64,000 nucleotides of DNA from Butyrivibrio proteoclasticus (lineage in GTDB: Bacteria; Bacillota; Clostridia; Lachnospirales; Lachnospiraceae), in assembly GCF_900115735.1 (NCBI RefSeq), contig NZ_FOXO01000002.1, positions 209,898 to 273,897 on the forward strand, given 5' to 3'. Shown one piece after another: positions 43,962 through 52,821 of this stretch (positions within the stretch are counted from its first letter, which is position 1; every line of letters begins with the position of its first letter). The notes under the pieces were generated by a model. The model saw only the letters and a program-made list of their open reading frames with translations, was not told the origin of the DNA and made no database searches. A program made the translations under genes and the position numbers.

Positions 43962-45302
43962 ATGCCAGTATTTGTAGATAAAGCCAAAATCTTTATACAG
44001 AGTGGTAAGGGCGGTGACGGGCATATCTCTTTTAGAAGAGAAAAATATGTACCAAATGGTGGCCCTGATGGCGGTGACGGTGGCAAAGGCGGAGACGTTA
44101 TCTTTGTCATTGATGAGGGAATTAACACTCTTGCCGATTTCCATTATGGTGGAAAGTATAAGGCAGAGAATGGTCAGGATGGAAATAAGAGACGATGCCA
44201 TGGTAAAAATGGTCAGGATCTTTATATAAAGGTTCCGGAAGGAACAGTAATAAAAGAAGCAGCTTCAGGAAAAGTTATCGCTGATATGAGTCTTGAAAAC
44301 AGAGAGGTTGTTGTTCTAAGGGGCGGAAAAGGTGGCAATGGAAACATGCATTATGCTACTTCAACAATGCAGGCGCCTAAGTATGCTCAGCCGGGACAGC
44401 CTGCTCTTTCACTTGAAGTGCTTCTTGAGCTTAAGGTAATTGCAGACGTTGGACTTGTTGGCTTTCCAAATGTTGGTAAATCAACATTTTTGTCCAAGGT
44501 ATCAAATGCAAAGCCTAAAATTGCGAATTATCATTTCACAACACTTTCACCAATGCTTGGTGTTGTTGATCTTAATGATGCAAGAGGTTTTGTGGTTGCG
44601 GATATTCCAGGACTTATTGAAGGTGCTTCAGAAGGTGCCGGCCTTGGACATGAGTTTCTCCGTCATATTGAGAGAACAAGAATGATGATTCATGTTGTAG
44701 ATGCAGCATCAACTGAAGGCAGAGACCCTATCGAGGATATAGAAGCTATAAATGAAGAGCTTAAAAACTATAATGCAGATATAACAAATAAGCCACAGGT
44801 TATCGCTGCAAATAAGATAGATATGCTTCCTGATGGAGAACAGGCAGAGATAATCAATAAAATTCGTGAAAAGTACGAGCCTCTTGGTGTTAAAGTGTTT
44901 GCCACTTCAACCCTAACTGGAAAAGGAATTCAGGAACTGTTATACTATGTAAGTAGAACCCTTTCTGAGCTTCCTGAAAAATCTGTTGTCTTTGAGCAGG
45001 AATTCTTCCCTGAAACAATGATAAGAGATGCTGAGGATGCATTCACAGTATCTTATGATAAAGATACTGCAGAATATGTTATCGAGGGACCTAAGATTGA
45101 AAAGATGCTTGGTTATACGAACCTTGAGTCTGAGAAAGGCTTTGCTTTCTTCCAGAAGTTTCTTGCAGATAATGGAATTCTTGATGAACTTGAGAAGCTC
45201 CATATCGGTGAAGGCGATACTGTAAGAATGTATGGTTATAGTTTTGAATATTATAGAAATGCAGATACTCAGCCGGTATCTGAAGATGAGGATGAAGAAT
45301 AA
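43962..45302 (+). CDS. obgE: GTPase Obg/CgtA
   Basis: 446 residues, TTTTAAGGAGTT ribosome site. Glycine-rich Obg fold about 1-158 (SGKGGDGHISFRREKYVPNG, DGGDGGKGGDVIF), G domain about 160-330 (GFPNVGKSTFL, the GNYHFTTL-type switch NYHFTTLSPMLG, DIPGLIEGASEGAGLGHEFL, AANKIDM), and the clostridial C-terminal OCT domain to about 430. A ribosome assembly and stringent-response GTPase. The tail QPVSEDEDEE is acidic. yhbY starts within its stop codon. Confidence 0.97.
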   Translation: MPVFVDKAKIFIQSGKGGDGHISFRREKYVPNGGPDGGDGGKGGDVIFVIDEGINTLADFHYGGKYKAENGQDGNKRRCHGKNGQDLYIKVPEGTVIKEAASGKVIADMSLENREVVVLRGGKGGNGNMHYATSTMQAPKYAQPGQPALSLEVLLELKVIADVGLVGFPNVGKSTFLSKVSNAKPKIANYHFTTLSPMLGVVDLNDARGFVVADIPGLIEGASEGAGLGHEFLRHIERTRMMIHVVDAASTEGRDPIEDIEAINEELKNYNADITNKPQVIAANKIDMLPDGEQAEIINKIREKYEPLGVKVFATSTLTGKGIQELLYYVSRTLSELPEKSVVFEQEFFPETMIRDAEDAFTVSYDKDTAEYVIEGPKIEKMLGYTNLESEKGFAFFQKFLADNGILDELEKLHIGEGDTVRMYGYSFEYYRNADTQPVSEDEDEE

Positions 45303-45610
45303 TGACATTAACAAGTAAACAAAGAGCTTATTTAAAAAGCCTTGCAGCAGATCTCGATCCTGTTTTTCAGATCGGAAAAGCAACAGTTACTCCTGAAATA
45401 ACAGATGCAATTGCTGAAACCTTTAATACTCATGAACTGATAAAGGTTACTGTACTTAAAAACTGTACAGAAGAAGTTAGTAATGTTGCTATTATGATCT
45501 CAGAGAGAACAAGATCTGAACTTGTTCAGGTTATTGGCAGAAAGTTCGTATTATACAAGCCTTTTAAAGACAATCCAAAGATCATACTTCCTAAAAACAA
45601 GAAAGCTTAA
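45302..45610 (+). CDS. yhbY: CRM-domain RNA-binding protein YhbY
   Basis: 102 residues, start overlapping the obg stop by one base (TAATG). LTSKQRAYLKSLAADLDPVFQIGKA, with the CRM domain GxxG-type loop near IGKATVTPEI and VIGRKFVLYKP. Small ribosome-assembly protein that associates with pre-50S particles. Confidence 0.94.
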   Translation: MTLTSKQRAYLKSLAADLDPVFQIGKATVTPEITDAIAETFNTHELIKVTVLKNCTEEVSNVAIMISERTRSELVQVIGRKFVLYKPFKDNPKIILPKNKKA

Positions 45611-45637
45611 TATTTCTAAACTTGTCGGAGGTTATTT

Positions 45638-46246
45638 ATGGAAAGCAGAAAAATCGGAATACTTGGTGGTACTTTTGATCCCATTCACAATGCGCACTTG
45701 CTTTTAGGCGAGTCAGCAAGAGAGCAATTTGGGCTGGACAGAGTTATCTTTATTCCAAATAATCTTGCTCATTTGCCAAACAGAACTGAGGTCGCAAGCG
45801 GTGAGAACCGTTATCAGATGGTAAAAATGGCAATAAAGGATAACCCCTATTTTACCTGTTCAAGAATAGAAATTGATAAAGCTGGTGGTACTTATACGTA
45901 TAACACCATACAGGAATTAAAACTGATGTATCCTGGGGATGAGCTATTTCTCATCCTTGGTGGCGATTCTGTTATCGGTATCGATAACTGGTATATGGCC
46001 AAAGAACTTCTTCAGTCATGTACGATACTTGCTGCTGTCAGAGAAGATGATGACCTGGCTGCTTTAGATAAAAAGCGTAAAGAACTTGGTGATATGTTCG
46101 GTGCCGATATAAGACTTCTTAAATTCAACAGAATAGACATTTCAGCAACAGAAATAAGAAATAGAGTTAGAACCGGCAGATCTATAAGATATATGGTTCC
46201 TGATGAAGTTATTGAATTCCTATGTATAAAAGGATTATACAAATGA
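45638..46246 (+). CDS. nadD: Nicotinate-nucleotide adenylyltransferase NadD
   Basis: 202 residues, GTCGGAGG ribosome site. Adenylates nicotinate mononucleotide in NAD synthesis. GILGGTFDPIHNAHLLL holds the nucleotidyltransferase HxxH signature, FIPNNLAHLPNR, ILGGDSVIGIDNW and the second motif DISATEIRNRVRTGRS are present. The stop overlaps yqeK by 4 bases. Confidence 0.96.
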   Translation: MESRKIGILGGTFDPIHNAHLLLGESAREQFGLDRVIFIPNNLAHLPNRTEVASGENRYQMVKMAIKDNPYFTCSRIEIDKAGGTYTYNTIQELKLMYPGDELFLILGGDSVIGIDNWYMAKELLQSCTILAAVREDDDLAALDKKRKELGDMFGADIRLLKFNRIDISATEIRNRVRTGRSIRYMVPDEVIEFLCIKGLYK

Positions 46247-46824
46247 AGACGATTGAAATAACTCAGAAATTAAGAAAAGAACTTTCCAAGGAATTAAAAC
46301 CGGATAGATTTGATCATACTCTTGGTGTTGCATATACAGCAGCCAATATGGCATTTATCCATGGAGCTGATGTTGATAAAGCCCTGATTGCAGGTATGCT
46401 TCACGATTGTGCAAAATGTATGTCTCATGAAGAACAGATTAAAATATGCGAGAAAAATAAGATAGACATAACAGAAGTTGAGCGAAAAAATCATTCTCTA
46501 TTACACGCCAAAGTAGGTATGTATCTTGCAAGAACAAAATATGATGTTTATGATACAGAAATCCTAAATGCAATTAGATGGCATACTACCGGCAGAGAAG
46601 ATATGTCACTACTTGAAAAAATCATCTATATTGCCGATTTTATTGAACCAAACAGAAAACCACTGGAAGATATGGATATCATCAGGAAAGAGGCATTTAC
46701 AGATTTAGACAGATGTCTTGCTCATATTCTTCATAATTCTGTTATATATCTTAAAACAATAGGCAAAGAGTGTGATGATGCCACTTTAAATGCATATCAC
46801 TACTATAAAAAATATTACAAATGA
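46243..46824 (+). CDS. yqeK: HD-domain diadenosine tetraphosphatase YqeK
   Basis: 193 residues from ATG 46243, chosen because of the ATGA overlap and AAAGGA upstream. HD motifs: RFDHTLGV, AGMLHDCAKCMS (metal HD), HSLLHAKVGMYLA, IRWHTTGREDMS and KIIYIADFIEPNRK. YqeK proteins hydrolyse Ap4A symmetrically to ADP. The cluster nadD-yqeK-rsfS is conserved across Firmicutes. Confidence 0.93.
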   Translation: MKTIEITQKLRKELSKELKPDRFDHTLGVAYTAANMAFIHGADVDKALIAGMLHDCAKCMSHEEQIKICEKNKIDITEVERKNHSLLHAKVGMYLARTKYDVYDTEILNAIRWHTTGREDMSLLEKIIYIADFIEPNRKPLEDMDIIRKEAFTDLDRCLAHILHNSVIYLKTIGKECDDATLNAYHYYKKYYK

Positions 46825-46836
46825 TCAGAGGTAATT

Positions 46837-47196
46837 ATGGCAGATATTGAAATTTCAAAAAATATGGCAAAAATGGCTGTTGAAGCTCTCGAAGACAGAA
46901 AGGGAGAGGATGTTCACGTAATAGATATAAGTGAGATCTCAACTCTTGCAGACTACTTCATTATTGCCAGTGGTACAAACATCAATCAGGTACAGGCACT
47001 TGCAGACAATGTTCAGGAAGTTCTTGGAAGAGCGGGTTTTGATACCAAGAACGTAGAAGGATACGAATCCGGAAAGTGGATTCTTCTCGATTTTGGCGAC
47101 ATTATTGTTCACGTATTCGACAGTGAGAACCGCCTTTTCTACGACCTTGAGCGCATCTGGCGCGATGGTAAACTCATCGATTCTTCCACTCTCTAA
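46837..47196 (+). CDS. rsfS: Ribosomal silencing factor RsfS
   Basis: 119 residues, ATCAGAGG ribosome site. Binds L14 and prevents subunit joining when nutrients are short. ALEDRKGEDVHVIDISEISTLADYFIIASGTN, VEGYESGKWILLDFGDIIVHVF and FYDLERIWRDG are diagnostic. Last gene of the obg block. Confidence 0.97.
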   Translation: MADIEISKNMAKMAVEALEDRKGEDVHVIDISEISTLADYFIIASGTNINQVQALADNVQEVLGRAGFDTKNVEGYESGKWILLDFGDIIVHVFDSENRLFYDLERIWRDGKLIDSSTL

Positions 47197-47220
47197 AAAT
47201 ATACTTTTTCGCGAGTGGCA

Positions 47221-47415
47221 TAAAATCCAAAAGTGCCTATAACTTCGTATAGATCTCGGAGTATTCGCAAAGACACAGTAAATATAAAATTATGCGCCTT
47301 GTTTTCTTTCATGATTATTCAAAACAGAAAACAAGGCTTTAATTTTATCTTAACTGTCTCTATTGCTCATACTAAATCGATCTATCCAAAGTTATGGGCA
47401 CTTTTGGATTTTTTA
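47221..47415. repeat. About 195-bp imperfect palindrome filling the rsfS-chemoreceptor gap
   Basis: The 344-base gap 47197-47540 holds this fold-back. The outer stem is a perfect 16 bp, AAAATCCAAAAGTGCC (47222-47237) with its complement at 47397-47412, extended by TATAACTT / AAAGTTATG. Inner pairings TAGATC / GATCTA and AGTATTCGCA / TGCTCATACT lead to the terminal hairpin at 47297-47337. A 101-codon frame across it shows no protein features. The rest of the gap to 47540 is very AT rich with no convincing promoter. Confidence 0.65.
47297..47346 (+). terminator. Terminal hairpin of the palindrome, probable rsfS terminator
   Basis: GCCTTGTTTTC (47297-47307) and GAAAACAAGGC (47327-47337) form a perfect 11-bp stem with a 19-base loop, followed by TTTAATTTTA. 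Confidence 0.65.
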
Positions 47416-47540
47416 CGCAAGTTTAACAAAAGTTTAATTATGAATAAATTTATTATTTATATATATACATGTAAAATATATTTGTATATGAATCTACGTA
47501 CAATAATGTTTATTAATACATTTATAAATGGAGGGTAAAA

Positions 47541-49583
47541 ATGGGAACAGCTACAACTATTGGAAATAATGGAAAAAACAATTCGAGTGTAAAAAAAAGT
47601 ATTGGAAAAACATTATTGATGTCTTTACTGCCTGTGATTATCATTGGAGTAGTTGCAATTATTCTTATTCTATCATTCAATGCTAAAGCTACAATTGAAG
47701 ATGTATCTCTTATGGATCTTCAGGCTGAAACACAGACTAATGCTTACAATATAGGAACCGGATTCAGAATGCTGTTGGCAAAATTTGGTCAATATTGTGA
47801 TACCATGGAACAGGTTCCTTTTGAAGATAAGGAAGCAATTCTAAAATATATTGAGCCCTCTACAAATTACACAATCATTAACAATACAGGAATTTACATT
47901 GGTTTTGAGGATGATACTTATATTTTTGCCAATCATACCATACAGGCTCCTGACTGGAAGCCTACACAAAGAGATTGGTATAAACTTGCACAAGGACATG
48001 AGACATTTATTGAATCTGACCCTTATGTTGATTCATCTACCGGGCAGCTTTGTGTCTCTTTTGTAAGACAGAACAGTTTTTATAATGGAATGGAAGGAGT
48101 TTGTGCTGTTGACGTTTTCCTTGGTGATATTCAGAATGAAGCATCAAAATATACTCCCATGAAAACAGGTAATTCTATGATACTTGCCGGGGATTACATT
48201 ATCAGCTATGTTAATCAGGATTTAAATGGTAAAAAAATATCTGAATCAGGAAATGCTTTTCTATCTAGCGTTAAAGCATATATTGATTCCGGTAGTACTG
48301 CGGTTACAAAAATAAAAAATCCGTTAAGCGGAATTGAATATTATGTTTGCTACTATAATATTCAGGGTACAAGTTGGAATATGGTTTCTTCTGTTCCTGT
48401 AAATGATGTTTTGGCATCATCCAACAGATTTATGATTATTGCAATGGTTGCAATGATTGCATTGATTTTCATAATCACAGTTATTATTTTGATTACAATA
48501 AGCAGAGTTATTACTAAGCCTGTTAATAGTCTTTCTAATAGTATACTTAAAATTTCATCAGGGGATTTTACTACGCAGATGCCTCAAGATAAAGGTGATG
48601 AAATTGGTCTTATCAGCAAAGAAATGGAAAATTATGTTCAAGTAATGAATGATACAATTTCTAATATACAGGAGAGAGCGGAACAACTACAATTTGACTC
48701 AAACTCTTCAAAGGATGCTTCAAGTAAGATGACTGAAGGAGCTAATGAGCAGTCTAGATCGATGGAACAAATCCAGACAACAATGGATGATATTTCAAAT
48801 GCAGTAGGAGAACTTGCTAATAATGCAACTATGCTTGCACAGTCAGTTGCAGAATTAACCGATAATGGAAATAAGACAAATGAGATAATGCTAAGTCTTG
48901 TAGATCAGGCTGAAGTTGGACAGAATGATATGAGCAATGTTCAGAAGAATATGGAAGTAATAACATCTTCCATGAGTGATATGAATGATGTGGTTTCTAC
49001 AGTAGGAGATTCTGCAGATAAGATTACTGAAATAGTAGGGATGATTGATTCTATTTCTGAACAGACAAACCTTCTGTCACTTAATGCAAGTATTGAAGCT
49101 GCAAGAGCCGGAGAAGCCGGAAAAGGCTTTGCTGTTGTTGCTGATGAAATCGGTAAACTTGCTCAAAACAGCCAGGAAGCTGCTAAAGAAATCAGCAATA
49201 TTATCGCAGAGATCACAAATCTTATTAAAGATCTTGCCGAGAAATCTCAGGCAAATATGGAGGCTATTACCAATAGTAGCGGAGCAGTTTCAAAAGCTGG
49301 AGATAGCTTTAGTAAGATCAATCAGGAGCTCAATAGTACAGCAGACACAATGCGCAACATGATTGGAATGATGGCAAATGTAAATGACATAGCATCAAGT
49401 GTTGCTGCTATATCTGAGCAACAGTCAGCTAGTTCTGAAGAAATAACAGCTACTGTAGCCAATTTGGCAGTAAGTGCTCAGGAGATTGCTGATGAATCAA
49501 AGGGTGTTGAGAATGTTGCAAATTCTGTATCTGATTCAGCTATATCCATAAATGAGCAGCTAAGCAGATTTACCATACGATAA
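47541..49583 (+). CDS. Methyl-accepting chemotaxis protein
   Basis: 680 residues with ATGGAGGG ribosome site. Membrane helix 1 about 25-52 ([20 protein letters not shown]), an extracellular dCache-type ligand domain about 55-290 ([13 protein letters not shown], the usual dCache signature), helix 2 about 297-322, HAMP about 323-380 ([23 protein letters not shown]), and the signalling domain to the end with the hairpin tip [35 protein letters not shown]. Senses an unknown small molecule, perhaps an amino acid. No che genes are nearby, so it is an orphan receptor. Confidence 0.95.
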   Translation: MGTATTIGNNGKNNSSVKKSIGKTLLMSLLPVIIIGVVAIILILSFNAKATIEDVSLMDLQAETQTNAYNIGTGFRMLLAKFGQYCDTMEQVPFEDKEAILKYIEPSTNYTIINNTGIYIGFEDDTYIFANHTIQAPDWKPTQRDWYKLAQGHETFIESDPYVDSSTGQLCVSFVRQNSFYNGMEGVCAVDVFLGDIQNEASKYTPMKTGNSMILAGDYIISYVNQDLNGKKISESGNAFLSSVKAYIDSGSTAVTKIKNPLSGIEYYVCYYNIQGTSWNMVSSVPVNDVLASSNRFMIIAMVAMIALIFIITVIILITISRVITKPVNSLSNSILKISSGDFTTQMPQDKGDEIGLISKEMENYVQVMNDTISNIQERAEQLQFDSNSSKDASSKMTEGANEQSRSMEQIQTTMDDISNAVGELANNATMLAQSVAELTDNGNKTNEIMLSLVDQAEVGQNDMSNVQKNMEVITSSMSDMNDVVSTVGDSADKITEIVGMIDSISEQTNLLSLNASIEAARAGEAGKGFAVVADEIGKLAQNSQEAAKEISNIIAEITNLIKDLAEKSQANMEAITNSSGAVSKAGDSFSKINQELNSTADTMRNMIGMMANVNDIASSVAAISEQQSASSEEITATVANLAVSAQEIADESKGVENVANSVSDSAISINEQLSRFTIR

Positions 49584-49681
49584 GAAATGCAAAATTAATC
49601 GTGATTTAATAATAATTTCACTGATAAAATGTTACTATTAATTTACCTCTATACAGGATGTTTTTCTGTATATCATAAGAA

Positions 49682-49717
49682 CAGAGCCGGAACATTCCCT
49701 TTATTGTTCCGGCTCTG
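49682..49717. terminator. Bidirectional terminator between the chemoreceptor and lexA
   Basis: CAGAGCCGGAACA / TGTTCCGGCTCTG is a perfect 13-bp stem with a 10-base loop. T residues follow on the minus side (AAGAACAGAG region preceded by TTTTT on the other strand); the plus-side tract is weak (ATATTTGTG). Confidence 0.75.
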
Positions 49718-49755
49718 ATATTTGTGATAATCGTCAAAAAAAATATAATGTATGG

Positions 49756-50376
49756 TTATTTGTAGAAGCGCATTATTCCGAAGACTTTGCCGAGGATAGT
49801 GCAGTCATCTACTATGATGGGATCCATTGTGTCGTTTTCAGGCTGAAGACGAATGTGTCCATTCTCTTTGTAGAAGGTCTTGACTGTTGCAGAATCATCG
49901 ATGAGAGCAACAACCTGATCACCGTTTTTAGCTGTATTGCAAACCTGAACAAATACCTGGTCACCATTAAAAATGCCGGCATTGATCATTGAATCACCCT
50001 TAACATTTAAAATAAAAGCATCTGATCCCTTAGGACACATACTTGCAGGAATAGGGATGTATGAATCAATATTCTCCTCTGCAAGAATTGGAGCACCTGC
50101 AGCTACCTGACCTATAACGGGAATGCTGACAATCTCAGTTCTGACCATGTTAAAACCATCATCGCAGATCTCAATTGCACGAGGCTTTGTAGGATCCCTT
50201 CTGATATATCCATTTTTTTCAAGTGTTTCCAAATGAGAGTGAACAGAAGAAGTAGACTTAAGATTAACTGCTGCGCAGATATCTCTTACTGAAGGTGGAA
50301 AGCCTCTTGAAAGAGTTTGCTCTTTAATATAATCCAGTATTTCCTGCTGTTTCTTTGAAATATTCCCTTTAACCAT
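49756..50376 (-). CDS. lexA: SOS repressor LexA
   Basis: 206 residues from the ATG ending at 50376, which has GGGAGGTCC upstream on the minus strand; a longer frame to 50475 would read through the promoter. Winged-helix domain about 1-65 (ISKKQQEILDYIKEQ, FPPSVRDICAAVNLKSTSSVHSHL), then the S24 protease domain with the Ala-Gly cleavage site in QVAAGAPI, catalytic Ser in VKGDSMINAGI and Lys in SATVKTFYK. Self-cleaves with RecA filaments. Divergent from yneA. Confidence 0.96.
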   Translation of the reverse strand: MVKGNISKKQQEILDYIKEQTLSRGFPPSVRDICAAVNLKSTSSVHSHLETLEKNGYIRRDPTKPRAIEICDDGFNMVRTEIVSIPVIGQVAAGAPILAEENIDSYIPIPASMCPKGSDAFILNVKGDSMINAGIFNGDQVFVQVCNTAKNGDQVVALIDDSATVKTFYKENGHIRLQPENDTMDPIIVDDCTILGKVFGIMRFYK

Positions 50377-50404
50377 GTGGACCTCCCAAATTTTTTCTAG
50401 ATTT

Positions 50405-50433
50405 AGTATAACAAACTTCATATACAAAAGCAA
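50405..50433 (-). promoter_or_regulatory. lexA promoter
   Basis: Minus strand TTGCTT (50433-50428), 17-base spacer, TATACT (50410-50405), 30 bases before the start. LexA-like box 1 overlaps the -35 hexamer, giving autoregulation. Confidence 0.75.
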
Positions 50434-50526
50434 ATGTTTGTTCGGAAAATTTGTTCGATTTTTGTTGACAAACAAATGTTTGGTTGCTACTATGTATTTA
50501 GAACAATTGTTCGTAACAAGTGTTCG
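50431..50526. promoter_or_regulatory. Five LexA-like operator boxes between lexA and yneA
   Basis: 14-base sites resembling the Gram-positive box CGAACNNNNGTTCG: CAAATGTTTGTTCG (50431), GGAAAATTTGTTCG (50444), CAAACAAATGTTTG (50469), AGAACAATTGTTCG (50500) and GTAACAAGTGTTCG (50513). The fourth is the best match. The third lies inside the yneA promoter spacer and the fourth at its transcription start. Confidence 0.8.
50465..50493 (+). promoter_or_regulatory. yneA promoter
   Basis: TTGACA at 50465-50470, 17-base spacer, TACTAT at 50488-50493. Overlapped by LexA-like boxes, so expression should rise on DNA damage. Confidence 0.75.
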
Positions 50527-50582
50527 TAGTGAGAATGGTTAGTAGTGTTGGTAGTGTTTGGGTTATGTATGTGAGGTGTAAA

Positions 50583-51002
50583 ATGAGTGAAGCAATGATG
50601 GCTGCAGCAAGTCTTTATAATGATTCAAGATTTTTTAGTCCAAGTGAAGTACGAATCAGAGAAAATAAAAAGCGCAGAGCTAAGATCGTTCGAAGACAGT
50701 ATATTACCCTTATAACAGTAATTTCTGCAATGATATTTGCATTTTTCTTCTTTACTTTTTCATTATTATCAGATGCTCAGTCAGACACTTTTGTTCCTGA
50801 GTACAAGTATTATAAGACTATAACAGTTCATACCGGGGATACTATCAGTGATATTGCTGTTAGATATTTTGACTCAGACAAATATAAAAATCTTGATCAA
50901 TATATCAGTGAAATAGAAGATATCAACGGTCTTGGCGATACGTCTCTGGTGATGGCAGGAGAACAGCTTATTATTCCATACTATTCAACAGAATATAAAT
51001 GA
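50583..51002 (+). CDS. SOS-induced cell division inhibitor, YneA-like LysM protein
   Basis: 139 residues from ATG 50583 (GTGAGGTG 5 bases upstream); earlier in-frame starts lie inside the promoter region and lack ribosome sites. A basic N-terminal tail (RIRENKKRRAKIVRRQ) precedes one membrane helix (about 44-66, ITLITVISAMIFAFFFFTFS), then an external LysM domain (about 83-135, ITVHTGDTISDIAVRYF ... GEQLIIPY). Layout and position divergent from lexA match Bacillus YneA and Staphylococcus SosA, which delay septation during SOS. Confidence 0.85.
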   Translation: MSEAMMAAASLYNDSRFFSPSEVRIRENKKRRAKIVRRQYITLITVISAMIFAFFFFTFSLLSDAQSDTFVPEYKYYKTITVHTGDTISDIAVRYFDSDKYKNLDQYISEIEDINGLGDTSLVMAGEQLIIPYYSTEYK

Positions 51003-51067
51003 TTGCGAAATAAAAAATTAAAATCAACAATATCAAATGATATTTATAACGCATTTACATTTTTCTT

Positions 51068-51096
51068 TTTACATAAAACCTCCAATAGTGTAATAT
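51068..51096 (+). promoter_or_regulatory. Promoter of the DHH gene
   Basis: TTTACA at 51068-51073, 17-base spacer, TAATAT at 51091-51096, giving a leader of only about 12 bases before ATG 51115, which still includes the GGGGG ribosome site. Confidence 0.65.
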
Positions 51097-51114
51097 ATAC
51101 TCATTGGGGGCTTT

Positions 51115-52641
51115 ATGAAATTATCAAGTTTACTTTGCTATAATTCAATAGTTATTCAGTGCCATGACAATCCTGATGCAGATGCTATCTGTTCAGGATA
51201 TGTTCTTTATAGATATTTTTCAGATAAAGGAAAAAATGTAAGATTTATTTATTCAGGTAATTTTGAAATTTCTAAGAGTAATCTTGTATATCTGATAGAA
51301 AGACTCCATATTCCAATTGAATATGTTACAAAGCTTAGTTCAAAGCCTGAGCTTCTTCTTATGGCTGATTGCCAGTATGGTGAGGGCAATGTTCATAAAT
51401 TTTCAGCAAAAAACGTAGCGGTAATCGATCATCATCAGGTATCAACCACACTGCCAAAGCTTAATGAAGTAAGAAGTAATCTTGGTAGTTGTTGCACTGC
51501 TATATGGTATCTTCTTAAGCTTGAGGAAGAGGAAGACTTTTTTGATAAAAAGATAAATACAGCCCTTTATTATGGTCTGTACTCAGATACCAACGCATTT
51601 TCTGAAATATCTCATCCTTTGGATCGAGACATGATTGAAAGTCTGGACTATGACAAGAGCCTTATTTTAAAGCTTAAAAACATGAATCTTACGCTTCATG
51701 AGGCAAAGGTTGCTGGTGTTGCGATGCTTGGCATTGAATATCATGAAAAGGGAAAATATGCCATCTTGAAAAGCGATCCTTGTGATCCTAATATTTTAGG
51801 GCTTATAGGTGATTTTATCATTGCTATAGATTCTGTTGATGTTTGCATAGTTTACAGTATCTTATCATTTGGCGTAAAGTTTTCTGTTAGGAGCTGTTCT
51901 AAGGAAACAAGAGCAGATGAACTGGCTTCTTTCCTTGCAAATAAAATAGGTTCCGGTGGTGGCCATGTTGAAAAGGCCGGCGGTCTATTAAAAAATGAAC
52001 TGATAAAAAAGCAGTATCCCGAGTATGTTGAAATAGAAGATATAGCAGCAAGGTATTCTATATCAAATATAATCAAAGAACGTCTTAATACATACTTTGA
52101 TGATTGTGATATTATCTATGCAAAAAAAGCGTCGCTTGATCATAAAAGAATGAGAAAATATAGCTCTTTAAATCTTGTGGTTGGTGTAATTGATCCAAAA
52201 GAATTTGTGGCTCCGGGTTCTATGGCTATCATAAGAACCCTATCAGGGGATAAGAATATTGAAATAAAAAATAAGACAATGCTAGTTATTACTGAAAATG
52301 GTGATGTTGTTCCCATAACAAATGACAATTTTCTTAGCAGTTATACAAAAACAAGAAAAAAATTCAAACTGGTTACTGATTATAATCCTACAATAAAAAT
52401 TGCTGATACCGGAAAAACATATAATTTAATGGATTATGTTAAACCATTTATATCAACCGACAAAATGAATATAAGAGCAAAAAAACTCACGAAAATGACA
52501 AAATTATTTACCTGTTGGGATAATGAAAAATATATGCTCGGCCAAAAGGGCGATTATATTGCTATAAGTGAAGATGATAAGCATAATATCTTTATTATTG
52601 ATAAGAGCCAATTCAAAAAGACATACATTTCTGTGAAATGA
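51115..52641 (+). CDS. DHH/DHHA1 family phosphoesterase with C-terminal extension
   Basis: 508 residues. DHH domain about 1-190: CHDNPDADAICSG, LMADCQYG, and VAVIDHHQVS (the DHH motif) hold the metal ligands. DHHA1 domain about 230-320 with GSGGGHVEKAGGLLK. Such proteins include NrnA nanoRNases and pAp or c-di-AMP/pApA phosphodiesterases. An extra domain of about 170 residues (335-508) is not recognised; it is Lys rich, contains VVGVIDPKEFVAPGSMAIIRT and LGQKGDYIAISEDD, and is not part of NrnA or GdpP. No PAS or membrane segments are seen, so it is not GdpP. Monocistronic with its own promoter and terminator. Confidence 0.8.
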   Translation: MKLSSLLCYNSIVIQCHDNPDADAICSGYVLYRYFSDKGKNVRFIYSGNFEISKSNLVYLIERLHIPIEYVTKLSSKPELLLMADCQYGEGNVHKFSAKNVAVIDHHQVSTTLPKLNEVRSNLGSCCTAIWYLLKLEEEEDFFDKKINTALYYGLYSDTNAFSEISHPLDRDMIESLDYDKSLILKLKNMNLTLHEAKVAGVAMLGIEYHEKGKYAILKSDPCDPNILGLIGDFIIAIDSVDVCIVYSILSFGVKFSVRSCSKETRADELASFLANKIGSGGGHVEKAGGLLKNELIKKQYPEYVEIEDIAARYSISNIIKERLNTYFDDCDIIYAKKASLDHKRMRKYSSLNLVVGVIDPKEFVAPGSMAIIRTLSGDKNIEIKNKTMLVITENGDVVPITNDNFLSSYTKTRKKFKLVTDYNPTIKIADTGKTYNLMDYVKPFISTDKMNIRAKKLTKMTKLFTCWDNEKYMLGQKGDYIAISEDDKHNIFIIDKSQFKKTYISVK

Positions 52642-52661
52642 AAAATCTTTATGACGTCTAC

Positions 52662-52707
52662 AATACATCGGTATTTCAGCTGGTAAAAATATCGGTGTAT
52701 TTTTTTG
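52662..52707 (+). terminator. Terminator of the DHH gene
   Basis: AATACATCGGTATTT and AAATATCGGTGTATT pair over 15 bp with G-U wobbles, followed by TTTTTTT. Twenty bases after the stop. Confidence 0.8.
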
Positions 52708-52821
52708 TTATTTTTTTACATTGAAGTAGCAAAGTAAATAATGTTAATATTTAAAAGCTACTATTTTGAATAATTAATTCAAAGAATTAGCAGTCAAACC
52801 AATCTGTTTTTGGGAGTTAAA

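Noticed and set aside
47233..47538. 101-codon frame between rsfS and the chemoreceptor
   Set aside because: It lies across a long palindrome and AT-rich sequence, has no ribosome site, and shows no protein-like pattern.
51078..51112. Hairpin hiding the ribosome site of the DHH gene (CCTCCAAT / ATTGGGGG)
   Set aside because: The left arm lies within the promoter spacer and would not be transcribed from the predicted start, so the pairing cannot form in the mRNA.
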